A stretch of DNA of 39,175 nt from Embleya sp040605455 (GTDB lineage: Bacteria; Actinomycetota; Actinomycetes; Streptomycetales; Streptomycetaceae): contig NZ_JBEXCV010000082.1 in NCBI RefSeq assembly GCF_040605455.1, positions 1-39,175 of the forward strand, read 5' to 3'. This document shows, piece by piece, positions 25,145 through 32,493 of the stretch (position 1 is its first letter; each line of letters opens with the position of its first letter). The notes below the pieces were generated by a model, which did not search any database, had not been told where the DNA came from, and was given only the letters and a program-made list of their open reading frames with translations. The position numbers and the translations under genes were made by a program.

Positions 25145-26265
25145 CAGATCTCCATCCCGAACGGAAGGGTGAACCGGACGTCACCCTCGACCATGTCTCG
25201 CATGTCCTCGACGTTGTGCCGGAACATCAGCGCACGCTCCAGGCCCACGCCGAACGCGAAGCCGCTGTACACCTCGGGGTCGATGCCACACGCGATCAGC
25301 ACGCGTGGGTTGACCATGCCGCAGCCGCCCCACTCGATCCAGCCCTCGGACCGGCAGGTGCGACACGGCCGCTCCGGGTCGCCCACCGAGGCGCCGCGAC
25401 ACACGAAGCACTTGAGGTCGAGCTCGGCGGAGGGCTCGGTGAAGGGGAAATACGACGGGCGCAGCCGGGTGACGATGCCCTCGCCGAACATCGCCTGCAC
25501 GAAGTGGTCGAGCGTGCCCTTGAGGTCGCCCATCGTCAAACCCTTGTCCACGGCCAGACCCTCGATCTGGCCGAAGACCGGGGTGTGCGTGGCGTCCAGC
25601 TCGTCGGTGCGGTACACCCGGCCCGGGCAGATCACGTAGATCGGCGGGGTCCGGGTCAGCATGGTGCGGATCTGCACAGGCGAGGTGTGCGTGCGCAGCA
25701 CCACGCCCGAATCCGCCGAGCCGTCCTCGGCGCGCACGAAGAAGGTGTCCTGCATGGTCCGCGCGGGGTGGTCCGGCAGGATGTTGAGGGCGTCGAAGTT
25801 GTACCACTCCGCCTCGACCTGCGGGCCCTCGGCGACCTCGTAGCCCATCGCGACGAAGAGATCCTCGATCCGCTCGGACAGCGTGGTCAGCGGGTGCCGC
25901 GCGCCGCGCGGAGCGCGGTCCCACGGCAGCGTGACATCGACCGCCTCCTCGACCAGCACGCGCGCGTCGCGCTCGGCCTCCAGCTCGACCTGACGCTGCT
26001 CCAGGGCCTTCTTCACCGCGCCGCGCGCCTGCCCGACCCGCTTGCCGGCCTCGGCCTTGGCCTGCGGCGGGAGCGCGCCGATCTCGCGGTTGGCGAGCGC
26101 GAGCGGCGAACGGTCGCCGGTGTGCGCGACCTTCGCCTCCTGCAGCTCGGCGAGGTCGCTCGCGGCGGCGACCGCCGCGAGCGCCGCGTCGCGGGCCTGC
26201 TCGACTTCCTCTGGTTTCAACGCCTCGACCTCGACCGGGTCGTACGACTTGTTCGGTGCCGACAT
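25144..26265 (-). CDS. pheS: Phenylalanyl-tRNA synthetase alpha subunit
   Basis: PheS is the catalytic subunit that activates phenylalanine and charges tRNA-Phe. It has 373 residues. An N-terminal coiled-coil arm (about 12-90) precedes the class-II core: motif 2 region VLRTHTSPVQIRTM and motif 3 towards FAFGVGLERALM. There is a four-cysteine insertion, CFVCRG...CRTCRSEGW, before WGGCGMVNP. The ATG at 26265 is used because the protein then begins MSAPNKSYDPVEVEALKP, the start I remember for Streptomyces PheS. The frame's earlier ATG adds a proline-rich stretch. Confidence 0.97.
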   Translation of the reverse strand: MSAPNKSYDPVEVEALKPEEVEQARDAALAAVAAASDLAELQEAKVAHTGDRSPLALANREIGALPPQAKAEAGKRVGQARGAVKKALEQRQVELEAERDARVLVEEAVDVTLPWDRAPRGARHPLTTLSERIEDLFVAMGYEVAEGPQVEAEWYNFDALNILPDHPARTMQDTFFVRAEDGSADSGVVLRTHTSPVQIRTMLTRTPPIYVICPGRVYRTDELDATHTPVFGQIEGLAVDKGLTMGDLKGTLDHFVQAMFGEGIVTRLRPSYFPFTEPSAELDLKCFVCRGASVGDPERPCRTCRSEGWIEWGGCGMVNPRVLIACGIDPEVYSGFAFGVGLERALMFRHNVEDMRDMVEGDVRFTLPFGMEI

Positions 26266-26339
26266 CTGTGTCCAGTGCTCCTGTGGGGGATCCGCCGGTG
26301 GTGGAGGCGGCAACGACGTCCTGCGACGTCCGCGCTCCG

Positions 26340-26345
26340 AGTTTA
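26340..26345 (-). promoter_or_regulatory. Candidate pheS -10 box
   Basis: TAAACT on the minus strand (within CAGTAAACTCGG), about 75 nt before the pheS ATG, is a plausible -10. The -35 is poor. No T-box or leader peptide was recognised in the 163-nt pheS leader. Confidence 0.35.
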
Positions 26346-26411
26346 CTGACGCCGCGTGGGCGTGCGTGTGTCGGCCGGACCGCGACGACGTGTGGTGGAG
26401 CGTCCCGACCT

Positions 26412-26425
26412 GCCGCTTCGGCGGC
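26412..26425 (-). terminator. Short hairpin after the sensor kinase gene
   Basis: GCCGC-ttcg-GCGGC, a 5-bp stem with a four-base loop, lies just past the kinase stop on the minus strand. It may be a weak terminator before the pheST operon. Confidence 0.35.
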
Positions 26426-26428
26426 GTG

Positions 26429-27478
26429 CTACATCAGGACGTCCGGCATCGCGGCCGGCAGGGTAAATCGAAATCGGGCTCCGCCGCACTCGGCGCGATC
26501 CACGCCGATGCTGCCCGCGTGTGCCTGCACCAGGCCCTTGACGATGTACAGCCCCAGGCCGGTGCCGCCGCGGCGGTTGCCGCGCCAGAAACGGGTGAAG
26601 ACACGGTCGAGGAGTTCGTCCGGGATGCCCGGGCCCTCGTCGCTCACCGTGATCTCCGTCCCCTGCGCCCCGGGCGCGGCCCCGATGGAGACCGCGCGCA
26701 TCTCGATGGTGACGGTTCCGGCGCCGTGGCGCACCGCGTTTTCCAGCAGGTTGCCCAGGATCTGGTCCAGCTTGTCCGCGTCCAGCCACATGTTGGGCAG
26801 CGGCCCGTCCACCACGACCACGAACCGCTCGTCGGGTAGCCCGTTGCACTCCATCGCGCGCAGGTGCCGGTGCACCGCCTCCTCCATGTCGACGACCTGC
26901 CGGTTCAGTTGCAGCCGGCCCGCGTCGATCCGGGAGATGTCCAGGAGTTCGGTGATCAGCCGGGTGACCCGGTCCGCGTCCGCGTCCACCGTCTCCAGCA
27001 TCAGCCGCTTCTGCTCGTCGGTGAACCGCTCCCACTTGGCCAGCAGCGTCGCGGTGAAGCCCTTGACCGAGGTCAGCGGCGAGCGCAGTTCGTGCGCGAC
27101 GGTGGCGATCAGGTCGGAGTGCCCGCGCTCGATCCGCCTGCGCGCATCGGTGCAGCGCAGCGAGACCACGAGCTTGGCCAGCGGGCTGTGCGGCCCGTCG
27201 GCGCGGACGAAGGACGCCGTGACCAGAATCTCCCGGCCGGCCAGGAGCAGATTGCGCTCCGGCTGCCGGGTGCGGGTGCCCAGGCCGCCGTACGGGTCGG
27301 TGCACACCCACCAGCGCCTGCCCTCGAGGTCCTCCAGCGGCAGCGCGTCCGCGATGTGTTTGCCGAGCGCGTCCTCGGGACGCGTCCCGGTGATCCGGGC
27401 GGCGGCGGTGTTGAACGTGACCACCGTGCCGTTCTCGTCCGCGATCACCAGGCCGTCGGGCAGCATGTCGGCGTCCAT
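26429..27478 (-). CDS. PAS-domain sensor histidine kinase
   Basis: This is a cytoplasmic-looking two-component sensor of 349 residues with no membrane helix. A PAS domain occupies about residues 5-110 (DGLVIADENGTVVTFNTAAARITG). The HisKA dimerisation helix follows, with phospho-acceptor H129 in VAHELRSPLTSVKGF. The HATPase core has an N-box (LGNLLENAVRHG), DEGPGIP and GGTGLGLYIVKGL. No response regulator lies next to it, so it is an orphan by position. The ATG at 27478 has GAAGGGG 5-6 nt upstream. Its place between the SpoU methylase and pheST is one I recall from Streptomyces. The signal sensed is unknown. Confidence 0.9.
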   Translation of the reverse strand: MDADMLPDGLVIADENGTVVTFNTAAARITGTRPEDALGKHIADALPLEDLEGRRWWVCTDPYGGLGTRTRQPERNLLLAGREILVTASFVRADGPHSPLAKLVVSLRCTDARRRIERGHSDLIATVAHELRSPLTSVKGFTATLLAKWERFTDEQKRLMLETVDADADRVTRLITELLDISRIDAGRLQLNRQVVDMEEAVHRHLRAMECNGLPDERFVVVVDGPLPNMWLDADKLDQILGNLLENAVRHGAGTVTIEMRAVSIGAAPGAQGTEITVSDEGPGIPDELLDRVFTRFWRGNRRGGTGLGLYIVKGLVQAHAGSIGVDRAECGGARFRFTLPAAMPDVLM

Positions 27479-27522
27479 CGGCCCCCTTCCCGTTTCGGGC
27501 CCGAGGCAGTTCCGGGCCGGAC

Positions 27523-27528
27523 ACACTA
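27523..27528 (-). promoter_or_regulatory. Candidate -10 box of the sensor kinase gene
   Basis: TAGTGT on the minus strand (in GGGATAGTGTG), about 45 nt before the kinase ATG, fits an actinobacterial -10. No strong -35 is seen. Confidence 0.35.
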
Positions 27529-27605
27529 TCCCAACGCGCGACGTGCCGTCCGAATGCGCCGGACTGGTTCCCGCCCGACCGGTGGTCAAGCCGGGTACGA
27601 CGGGG

Positions 27606-28454
27606 TCATCCCTCGCTTCGCGCGCCGGAGCGGCAGCCCCCGTGCCCGCGCTGCGCGCGGGCGGACGCGTACAGACACACGGCCGCGGCGGTCGCCAGGT
27701 TCAAACTCTCGGCCCGCCCGTGGATCGGCACGCGCACGACGGCGTCGGCCAATGCCCGGGTCTCCTCGGGCAGCCCCCACGCCTCGTTGCCGAATATCCA
27801 CGCGGTGGGCCCGTCGAGGCCACCCGCGTCCAACTCCCCGTCCAGGTCCGCGTCCCCGGCGCCGTCGGCGGCCAGGATGCGCAGCCCGGCGGCGCGCAGC
27901 GCGGCGATCGTGTCCTCGATCCGGGCGCCGGTGACCACCGGCAGGTGGAAGAGACTGCCCACCGAGGCCCGCACGGCCTTGGGGTTGTACGGGTCCACGG
28001 ACGCGTCGGTGAGCACGACCGCCTCGGCGCCGGCCGCGTCCGCTGCGCGCAGCACGGTGCCGGCGTTGCCGGGGTCGCGCACGTTCGCGAGCACCGCGAC
28101 CAGATCCGGCCGCGCGGCCATCGCGCTCTCCAGCGGTACGTCCACGAACCGGCACAGCGCGACCACGCCCTGCGGCGTCACGGTCTGGCTGATCGCCCCG
28201 ACCACCTCGTCGGTGGCGGTGAACACCGGTACCCGGGCCTGGTGCGCGCCCGCGACCAGATCGGGATAGCGCTCGGCCACCTCGAAGGTGATGTACAGCT
28301 CGCGCAACGTCCCGGGCAGCGCCACCGCCTCGCGGACCGCCTGCGGTCCCTCGGCCAGGAACAACCGTTCACGGGCCCGGAAAGCGCGTTTGGCGAGCCG
28401 CCGGGCCGCCGCCACTCGTGGTGATCGGGTGGACGTCAGCTCGGGGCTCGCCAT
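27606..28454 (-). CDS. SpoU-family RNA 2'-O-methyltransferase
   Basis: The product is a SPOUT-class methyltransferase, likely methylating a ribose in rRNA (tRNA cannot be excluded), with SAM bound in the trefoil knot. From the ATG at 28454 it is 282 residues. An N-terminal substrate-binding domain (ERLFLAEGPQAVREA) is followed by motif 1 NVRDPGNAGTVLRAADAAGA, motif 2 IFGNEAWGLP and motif 3 HGRAESLNLATAAAVCLY. It follows rplT by 73 nt, fitting a translation-linked role. The start is not certain: two upstream in-frame ATGs exist, but the extra residues look unlike the family, and the local ribosome-binding sites are weak. Confidence 0.9.
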   Translation of the reverse strand: MASPELTSTRSPRVAAARRLAKRAFRARERLFLAEGPQAVREAVALPGTLRELYITFEVAERYPDLVAGAHQARVPVFTATDEVVGAISQTVTPQGVVALCRFVDVPLESAMAARPDLVAVLANVRDPGNAGTVLRAADAAGAEAVVLTDASVDPYNPKAVRASVGSLFHLPVVTGARIEDTIAALRAAGLRILAADGAGDADLDGELDAGGLDGPTAWIFGNEAWGLPEETRALADAVVRVPIHGRAESLNLATAAAVCLYASARAQRGHGGCRSGARSEG

Positions 28455-28527
28455 CGCGTTACCGTTCTCTGCTCTCGGCCTGTAACGACGTAAGAAATGC
28501 TGCGACATCGACGACGTGAGTCGACGA

Positions 28528-28920
28528 TCAGGCCGCGGCGTCTTCCTTCTTCGCGTTGACATCGGCCGGGAGGGCCTTCTGCGCTACCTCGATGAGGGCG
28601 GCGAACGCCGGGGCGTCGTTGACCGCGAGCTCGGCGAGCATCTTGCGGTCGATCTCCACACCGGCGGCCTTGAGGCCCTGCACGAAGCGGTTGTAGGTCA
28701 TCCCGTTCAGGCGGGCAGCGGCGTTGATGCGCTGGATCCACAGCTGACGGAAGTCCCCCTTCCGCTTCTTGCGGTCGTTGTAGTTGTAGACCATGGAGTG
28801 GGTGACCTGCTCCTTGGCCTTCCTGTACAGACGGGACCGCTGGCCGCGGTAGCCGGACGCCCGCTCGAGGATGACGCGACGCTTCTTGTGGGCGTTGACT
28901 GACCGCTTGACGCGTGCCAC
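28528..28920 (-). CDS. rplT: Ribosomal protein bL20
   Basis: bL20 is an early 50S assembly protein, 130 residues. It has the basic N-terminal helix (MARVKRSVNAHKKRRVIL) and the conserved SRLYRKAKEQV and RQLWIQRINAAAR segments. The GTG start at 28920 has AAGGAG 8 nt upstream. It is third in infC-rpmI-rplT, 117 nt after rpmI. In some bacteria L20 represses its own operon by binding the leader RNA; the unusual infC leader here makes that possible but not shown. The C-terminal tail KKEDAAA is slightly long. Confidence 0.98.
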   Translation of the reverse strand: MARVKRSVNAHKKRRVILERASGYRGQRSRLYRKAKEQVTHSMVYNYNDRKKRKGDFRQLWIQRINAAARLNGMTYNRFVQGLKAAGVEIDRKMLAELAVNDAPAFAALIEVAQKALPADVNAKKEDAAA

Positions 28921-29037
28921 TTGATGAACTCCTTGATGTCAGACCGCGGTGTATCGACCGCGGCCCGGGTAAGTCTGGGACCGTCGCCGGTCGCCGACCG
29001 GTGGGTTCTCGTCAGCCGGTGCGACGACTGCTGCCTA

Positions 29038-29232
29038 CTACTTCTTGAGCAGCTTCTTGATCTTCTTGGCGTCGGCCGGGGCCACCTCGACGACGCCGGC
29101 GAGCCGCCGGGTCACGGTCGAGGGCTTGTGTTCGAGAAGGTGACGGCGACCCGCACGCTGGCGCAGCACCTTGCCGGAGCCGGTGATACGAAAGCGCTTG
29201 CTGGCACCGCTGTGGGTCTTGTTCTTCGGCAT
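29038..29232 (-). CDS. rpmI: Ribosomal protein bL35
   Basis: bL35 is a small basic 50S protein of 64 residues, starting MPKNKTHSGASKRFRITGSG, as the family does, and ending KKIKKLLKK. The ATG at 29232 has GAGGAGA about 10 nt upstream. It lies between infC (98 nt upstream) and rplT, the usual order for this operon. Confidence 0.98.
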   Translation of the reverse strand: MPKNKTHSGASKRFRITGSGKVLRQRAGRRHLLEHKPSTVTRRLAGVVEVAPADAKKIKKLLKK

Positions 29233-29330
29233 GTCGCCGCAGTCTCCTCGTCGTGCCGCACCCGCCCGGTGGTGACCGGGCAGGCACAGGTGTGTGTGTG
29301 CATATCGGGCGCGGGGCGACCCGTTCCGGG

Positions 29331-30032
29331 TCAGACCTGCTCGTCGGCCTTCGGCTCCGCGTCGCTCGCGACGGGTGCCTCGGCGGCCGGAGCTTCCTCG
29401 GCCGGAGCTGCCTCGGGGGCGTCCGTCTCGTCGGGGTGGTCGTCCCCGGCCTCGACGGCCACGCGGCGTGCGTCCTTGCGAGCCGCCTGGGCCTCGCGAG
29501 CCTCGGCCATGGCCTCGGTCTTCTTCTTGTGCGGGCCGAGAACCATGATCATGTTGCGGCCGTCCTGCTTCGGGTTCGACTCGATGAACCCGAGGTCCTG
29601 GACGTCCGTCGCGAGACGCTGCAGCAGTCGGTAGCCCAACTCGGGCCGGGACTGCTCGCGACCACGGAACATGATCGTGATCTTGACCTTGTCGCCCTGC
29701 TTCAGGAACCGCTCGACGTGACCCTTCTTGGTGTCATAGTCGTGCGGGTCGATCTTCGGCCGGAGCTTCATCTCCTTGATGACCGTGTGCGCCTGGTTCT
29801 TGCGCGCTTCACGGGCCTTCATGGCCGACTCGTACTTGAACTTGCCGTAGTCCATGAGCTTGCAGACCGGCGGCCGGGCGTTGGCCGCGACCTCGACGAG
29901 GTCGAGGTCGTACTCCTGGGCAAGTTCCATGGCCTTGGCCAGCGGGACGATTCCGACCTGCTCGCCGCCAGGACCAACGAGTCGCACCTCGGGGACGCGA
30001 ATCCGGTCGTTGATGCGGGGCTCGGCGCTGAT
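29331..30032 (-). CDS. infC: Translation initiation factor IF-3 with ATC start codon
   Basis: IF-3 keeps ribosomal subunits apart and checks start-codon choice. The product is 233 residues: an N-terminal domain (SAEPRINDRIRVPEVRLVGP), a linker (KAREARKNQAHTVIKEMKLR), the C-terminal RNA-binding domain (GDKVKITIMFRGREQSRPEL) and an acidic Ala/Glu-rich tail. The conserved SxEPRINDRIRVPEV residues lie upstream of the first GTG (29987) and are encoded without a break back to ATC at 30032-30030. An in-frame TGA sits at 30042-30044, with only GGA-GGC-CCC between it and the ATC. AGGAGG ends 4 nt before the ATC. No ATG, GTG or TTG can therefore start the full protein, and ATC is the start. Rare infC starts are known to allow IF-3 self-repression. 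Confidence 0.95.
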   Translation of the reverse strand: MSAEPRINDRIRVPEVRLVGPGGEQVGIVPLAKAMELAQEYDLDLVEVAANARPPVCKLMDYGKFKYESAMKAREARKNQAHTVIKEMKLRPKIDPHDYDTKKGHVERFLKQGDKVKITIMFRGREQSRPELGYRLLQRLATDVQDLGFIESNPKQDGRNMIMVLGPHKKKTEAMAEAREAQAARKDARRVAVEAGDDHPDETDAPEAAPAEEAPAAEAPVASDAEPKADEQV

Positions 30033-30328
30033 GGGGCCTCCTCATACCTGAAGCGACCGCGGGCGAAGCGGTCACATGTGTCTCGGTGTAACTTCCCCCC
30101 GAGCCAGGCCCTCACGAAGCCATCCAGGCAACGCGAAAAAGCCTCGCACGGTTGCATGCGAGGCTCCATCACCGGCAACGAAGCCGCCCTGGGGCGACGA
30201 ACGTGAAACGGACGCACACGAAATGCGCCACGCCGGACCGGTACCCGTCGTCCGTGAGGTCGATCGGGTGGGAGACGGAGCCTCCGCTTGCAGGCCGGGC
30301 ATGCAGATGCCCGGTCGGTCGATACACC
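30033..30328 (-). promoter_or_regulatory. Long infC leader with attenuator architecture
   Basis: The mRNA leader is about 290 nt if transcription starts near 30322, behind a TAGAGT -10 box (30329-30334). Going 5' to 3' on the minus strand it has a perfect 8-bp hairpin CCGGGCAT/ATGCCCGG (30307-30314 with 30295-30302) and then the segment GAGGCTCC (30284-30277). A terminator hairpin with a U-run follows (30165-30135), then about 100 nt before infC. GAGGCTCC is exactly complementary to GGAGCCTC (30167-30160), which includes most of the terminator's 5' arm, so the two structures exclude each other. Confidence 0.6.
30135..30165 (-). terminator. Intrinsic terminator inside the infC leader
   Basis: On the minus strand AGCCTCGCA (30165-30157) pairs with TGCGAGGCT (30148-30140) around an 8-nt loop, and TTTTT follows directly. 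It is the only terminator in this window with a proper U-run abutting the stem. No minus-strand gene ends here; it lies upstream of infC, so it would cause premature termination. Confidence 0.8.
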
Positions 30329-30334
30329 ACTCTA
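30329..30334 (-). promoter_or_regulatory. Candidate infC operon -10 box
   Basis: TAGAGT on the minus strand, with a weak -35 (TTCGGC, 30351-30356) at 16 bp. It would drive infC-rpmI-rplT through the long leader. Confidence 0.4.
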
Positions 30335-30402
30335 CCACTGGCTCGAACATGCCGAAGGGCCCCGTTGTTCCCCGATTCCGGGGCATACCCGAGACTGGGC
30401 AC

Positions 30403-30795
30403 ATGAGCGAGAGCGCCCCACTTATGTCACCCGACCCCTCCGACGACGTCGCCGGCCGGCCCGACCGGGTCGAGACCATGACCCGGGACATCGCGGACGT
30501 GCCCGCCGTCGAGGTCATCACCACCTTGTCCGTGCACCTGATGAGCGCGGCGGCGGTCAAACTCGGTCTGGCCGAGGACGGCGAGGCGCACAAGGACCTG
30601 GACGAGGCACGCAAGCTGATCACCGCCCTCGCGGGCCTGGTCACCGCCGCGGCCCCCGAGGTCGGGTCCTACCACGCGGGCCCGCTGCGCGACGGCCTGA
30701 AGACCCTGCAACTCGCCTTCCGCGAGGCCTCCACACACCCCGACCAGGTCGGCAAGGGCCCGGGCGAAAAGCTCACCGGCCCGGTCCACGCCTGA
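30403..30795 (+). CDS. DUF1844-family protein
   Basis: This 130-residue protein of unknown function matches DUF1844. The core is VEVITTLSVHLMSAAAVKLG, followed by KDLDEARKLITALAGLV and then YHAGPLRDGLKTLQLAFREA. It appears soluble and helical. It is divergent from infC, in a position I recall from Streptomyces. The ATG at 30403 lies 6 nt after GAGACT, a near-match to a -10 box, without a ribosome-binding site, so it may be translated from a leaderless mRNA. Confidence 0.85.
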   Translation: MSESAPLMSPDPSDDVAGRPDRVETMTRDIADVPAVEVITTLSVHLMSAAAVKLGLAEDGEAHKDLDEARKLITALAGLVTAAAPEVGSYHAGPLRDGLKTLQLAFREASTHPDQVGKGPGEKLTGPVHA

Positions 30796-31245
30796 CCCCC
30801 ACCCGCCCGCCGGCCGGGCTACGCCCCAGCCCGTCCGGCACCCCACTCACACGTCACCTCGGACCGACCCGATCCACCCCGCCGGGCCCCGTCCGTCCCG
30901 GCCAGGCCCACACCGCCCCACGCCGTCCGGTGGCTCCGAACCCAAGCCATCCGGCTGAATCCGGAGTCACACCACCCGGTCCGGACGCCCCCGCCCCGGT
31001 CCAGGCCACCCAGCCCGTCCGGCGCTTGAGGACAAGCAGGCCGCAGGCCGGCTGACCCGACCCACCGCCAACGAGCCGGCCAACCGGCCCCGAAGCCACC
31101 CGGCCCGCGTGCGGCCCGTCCGGCACGAGGACCCGCAGGCCGACCGCCGCGACCCGCCCGGAACGCGGACCGGGCCGACCCGAGCCACCCGGCCCGTCCG
31201 GCGTTCGAGGACACAGCGGGCCTCGGGCCGACGCCGGTCACGTGC
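30796..31245. repeat. Spacer with four copies of a GCCCGTCCGGC...GAGGAC intergenic repeat
   Basis: No gene is seen in these 450 bases. A Streptomyces-type intergenic repeat recurs. Two full copies read GCCCGTCCGGCGCTTGAGGAC (31013-31033) and GCCCGTCCGGCGTTCGAGGAC (about 31192-31212). A shortened copy is GCCCGTCCGGCACGAGGAC (about 31114-31132), and a partial copy is GCCCGTCCGGCA (30829-30840). Copies are often followed by GCAGGCC-type words. I remember the CGTCCGGCGCTTGAGGAC word as widespread between genes in streptomycetes; its role is unknown. Confidence 0.65.
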
Positions 31246-31983
31246 TCAGCGTGTGTACAGCGGTACCACGTCGAGTGCGCTGCCGGGAGGCAACATCGCC
31301 AGGTCCAGGCCGCGATCCAGCCGGGCCCGTACCACGTCGTCCTCGGCCAGTCGCCCCACGATCCGCCGCGCGGCCTCGGTGACCTCGGTCGGCGAGGCCG
31401 CCGCGACCAGGCTCAGGGTCAACTCGTGCCCGCCGCCCTCGGTCAGGTAGACCGCCGAGACCGCCCCCTCCGGCGCCACCGCCGCCCGCACCGCGTCCAG
31501 GATTTCCGGGTCCCGATGCGGCGCCACGTGTGCGCGCCCCTCGGCCACCGCCCGCAACCGACTCCCGCTGAGCTCGTACGGGTGCGGCCCGGCCATGTCC
31601 AGGAGCAGCGTGTCCGCCTCCTCCGCGTACGCGGCGTGCGCGGCACGCGCGGCCTCGACCGGGATCGGCCGCGCATCCGACCGCCAACGGGCCAACGCCG
31701 CCACCGAGGTGAACGCGGGCAGCGCCCGACGCCCGTCCGGCCCCTGGATCGTGGGCACCGCCATGTCGCTGGACTTCTCCCGGCGCAACTCCCCCGGCGC
31801 GACGTCCTCCTCCTCGGTCAGTATGGCCACGACCGGTACCAGCAGCCGCGCGTCGCGCAACGCCAGCGAGACCGCCTCGTCGTCCACCTCCGGAGCCGCC
31901 AGAGCCTCGGCCAGGGCCGGATGTGCGCTGCCGTCGTCGTCGGGAAAACCGGTGTCGGGAATGCTCTTGCCGCTGAAATCCAC
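31246..31983 (-). CDS. SseB-family protein
   Basis: The 245-residue protein has an SseB N-terminal domain (AHPALAEALAAPEVDDEAVS, LRDARLLVPVVAIL, then AVPTIQGPDGRRALPAFTSV). The C-terminal half carries a second domain (YLTEGGGHELTLSLVAAASP). The function of actinobacterial SseB proteins is not established; SseB was first named for serine sensitivity in E. coli. The GTG at 31983 has TAGAGT ending 6 nt upstream and only a weak ribosome-binding site, so it may be leaderless. Confidence 0.85.
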   Translation of the reverse strand: MDFSGKSIPDTGFPDDDGSAHPALAEALAAPEVDDEAVSLALRDARLLVPVVAILTEEEDVAPGELRREKSSDMAVPTIQGPDGRRALPAFTSVAALARWRSDARPIPVEAARAAHAAYAEEADTLLLDMAGPHPYELSGSRLRAVAEGRAHVAPHRDPEILDAVRAAVAPEGAVSAVYLTEGGGHELTLSLVAAASPTEVTEAARRIVGRLAEDDVVRARLDRGLDLAMLPPGSALDVVPLYTR

Positions 31984-32493
31984 CCGTCGACTCTAGACCC
32001 GCACCCGACGAAGCTCATCCCCGCACGGCGCCCGCCCCGCCCCGACCACAGCCCCCCGAATACCCCGCACCCCGAGCACTCCGAGCATCCCGAGCACCCA
32101 CCCGACGAACACCCACCCCCGCCCGCCGCACCGAACCGGATCACCGAACCCCACCGAACCCGGAACCCGCAGCCCCCGGCACCGACGCATCGACCGCCCG
32201 CCCGGCACGCCACCGCCCGTCCACGGCAAGGACGCGGGTCGGCGACCACTTGCCGACCCGCGACCCCTACCGAGGTCCGGCTCGCCCGAACCGGATCGGG
32301 TCACGACGACGTCATCGAGGCGTCGCGTCCCGAACGGGCCGAGCACCGGGCCTAGCCGGCCCGTCCTGGCCCGTGCTCGGACGGGTGGGCTGTGACCGGT
32401 CCGGTTCCCGAACCGGATTCAGCGTAGGAACCGGCGGGATTTGCCGTCCGGGACTCCCAGCAAACTCACCCGTTCGAGTGACATCCGGACCAC
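31984..32493. other. Non-coding spacer with hairpins and short tandem repeats
   Basis: These 510 bases hold no convincing gene. They contain the SseB -10 box (31990-31995) and three tandem 9-mers, CCGAGCACT/CCGAGCATC/CCGAGCACC (32072-32098). There is a long C/A-rich stretch of low complexity and several hairpins downstream of the carboxyltransferase gene, including 32234-32261, CCGAGCAC/GTGCTCGG (32339-32346 with 32373-32380) and CCGGTT/AACCGG near 32400. Confidence 0.5.
32234..32261 (-). terminator. Hairpin downstream of the carboxyltransferase gene
   Basis: GCGGGTCGGC (32234-32243) pairs perfectly with GCCGACCCGC (32252-32261) around an 8-nt loop. It lies about 230 nt past the carboxyltransferase stop and could stop readthrough towards SseB. 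A nearer hairpin (32339-32380) may share the job. Confidence 0.45.

Noticed and set aside
22949..25639. An 896-residue open frame on the plus strand over pheT and pheS
   Set aside because: Antisense shadow of two certain essential genes; its composition (Arg/His/Gln/Asp-rich) is typical of such shadows.
26266..26428. T-box or phenylalanine leader peptide upstream of pheS
   Set aside because: No T-box sequence, specifier stem, or run of Phe codons was seen.
26256..28424. A 722-residue plus-strand open frame over the kinase and methylase genes
   Set aside because: Antisense to two genes with complete motifs; no recognisable domain.
30072..30353. A small open frame in the infC leader on the minus strand starting at an ATG near 30353
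   Set aside because: It starts upstream of the likely transcription start, lacks a good ribosome-binding site and reads through the terminator hairpin; a leader peptide is possible but unsupported.
32072..32098. Three tandem 9-mers as a possible CRISPR or regulatory iteron
   Set aside because: Units are contiguous without spacers, only three copies, and lie in low-complexity C/A-rich DNA; most likely simple-sequence drift.
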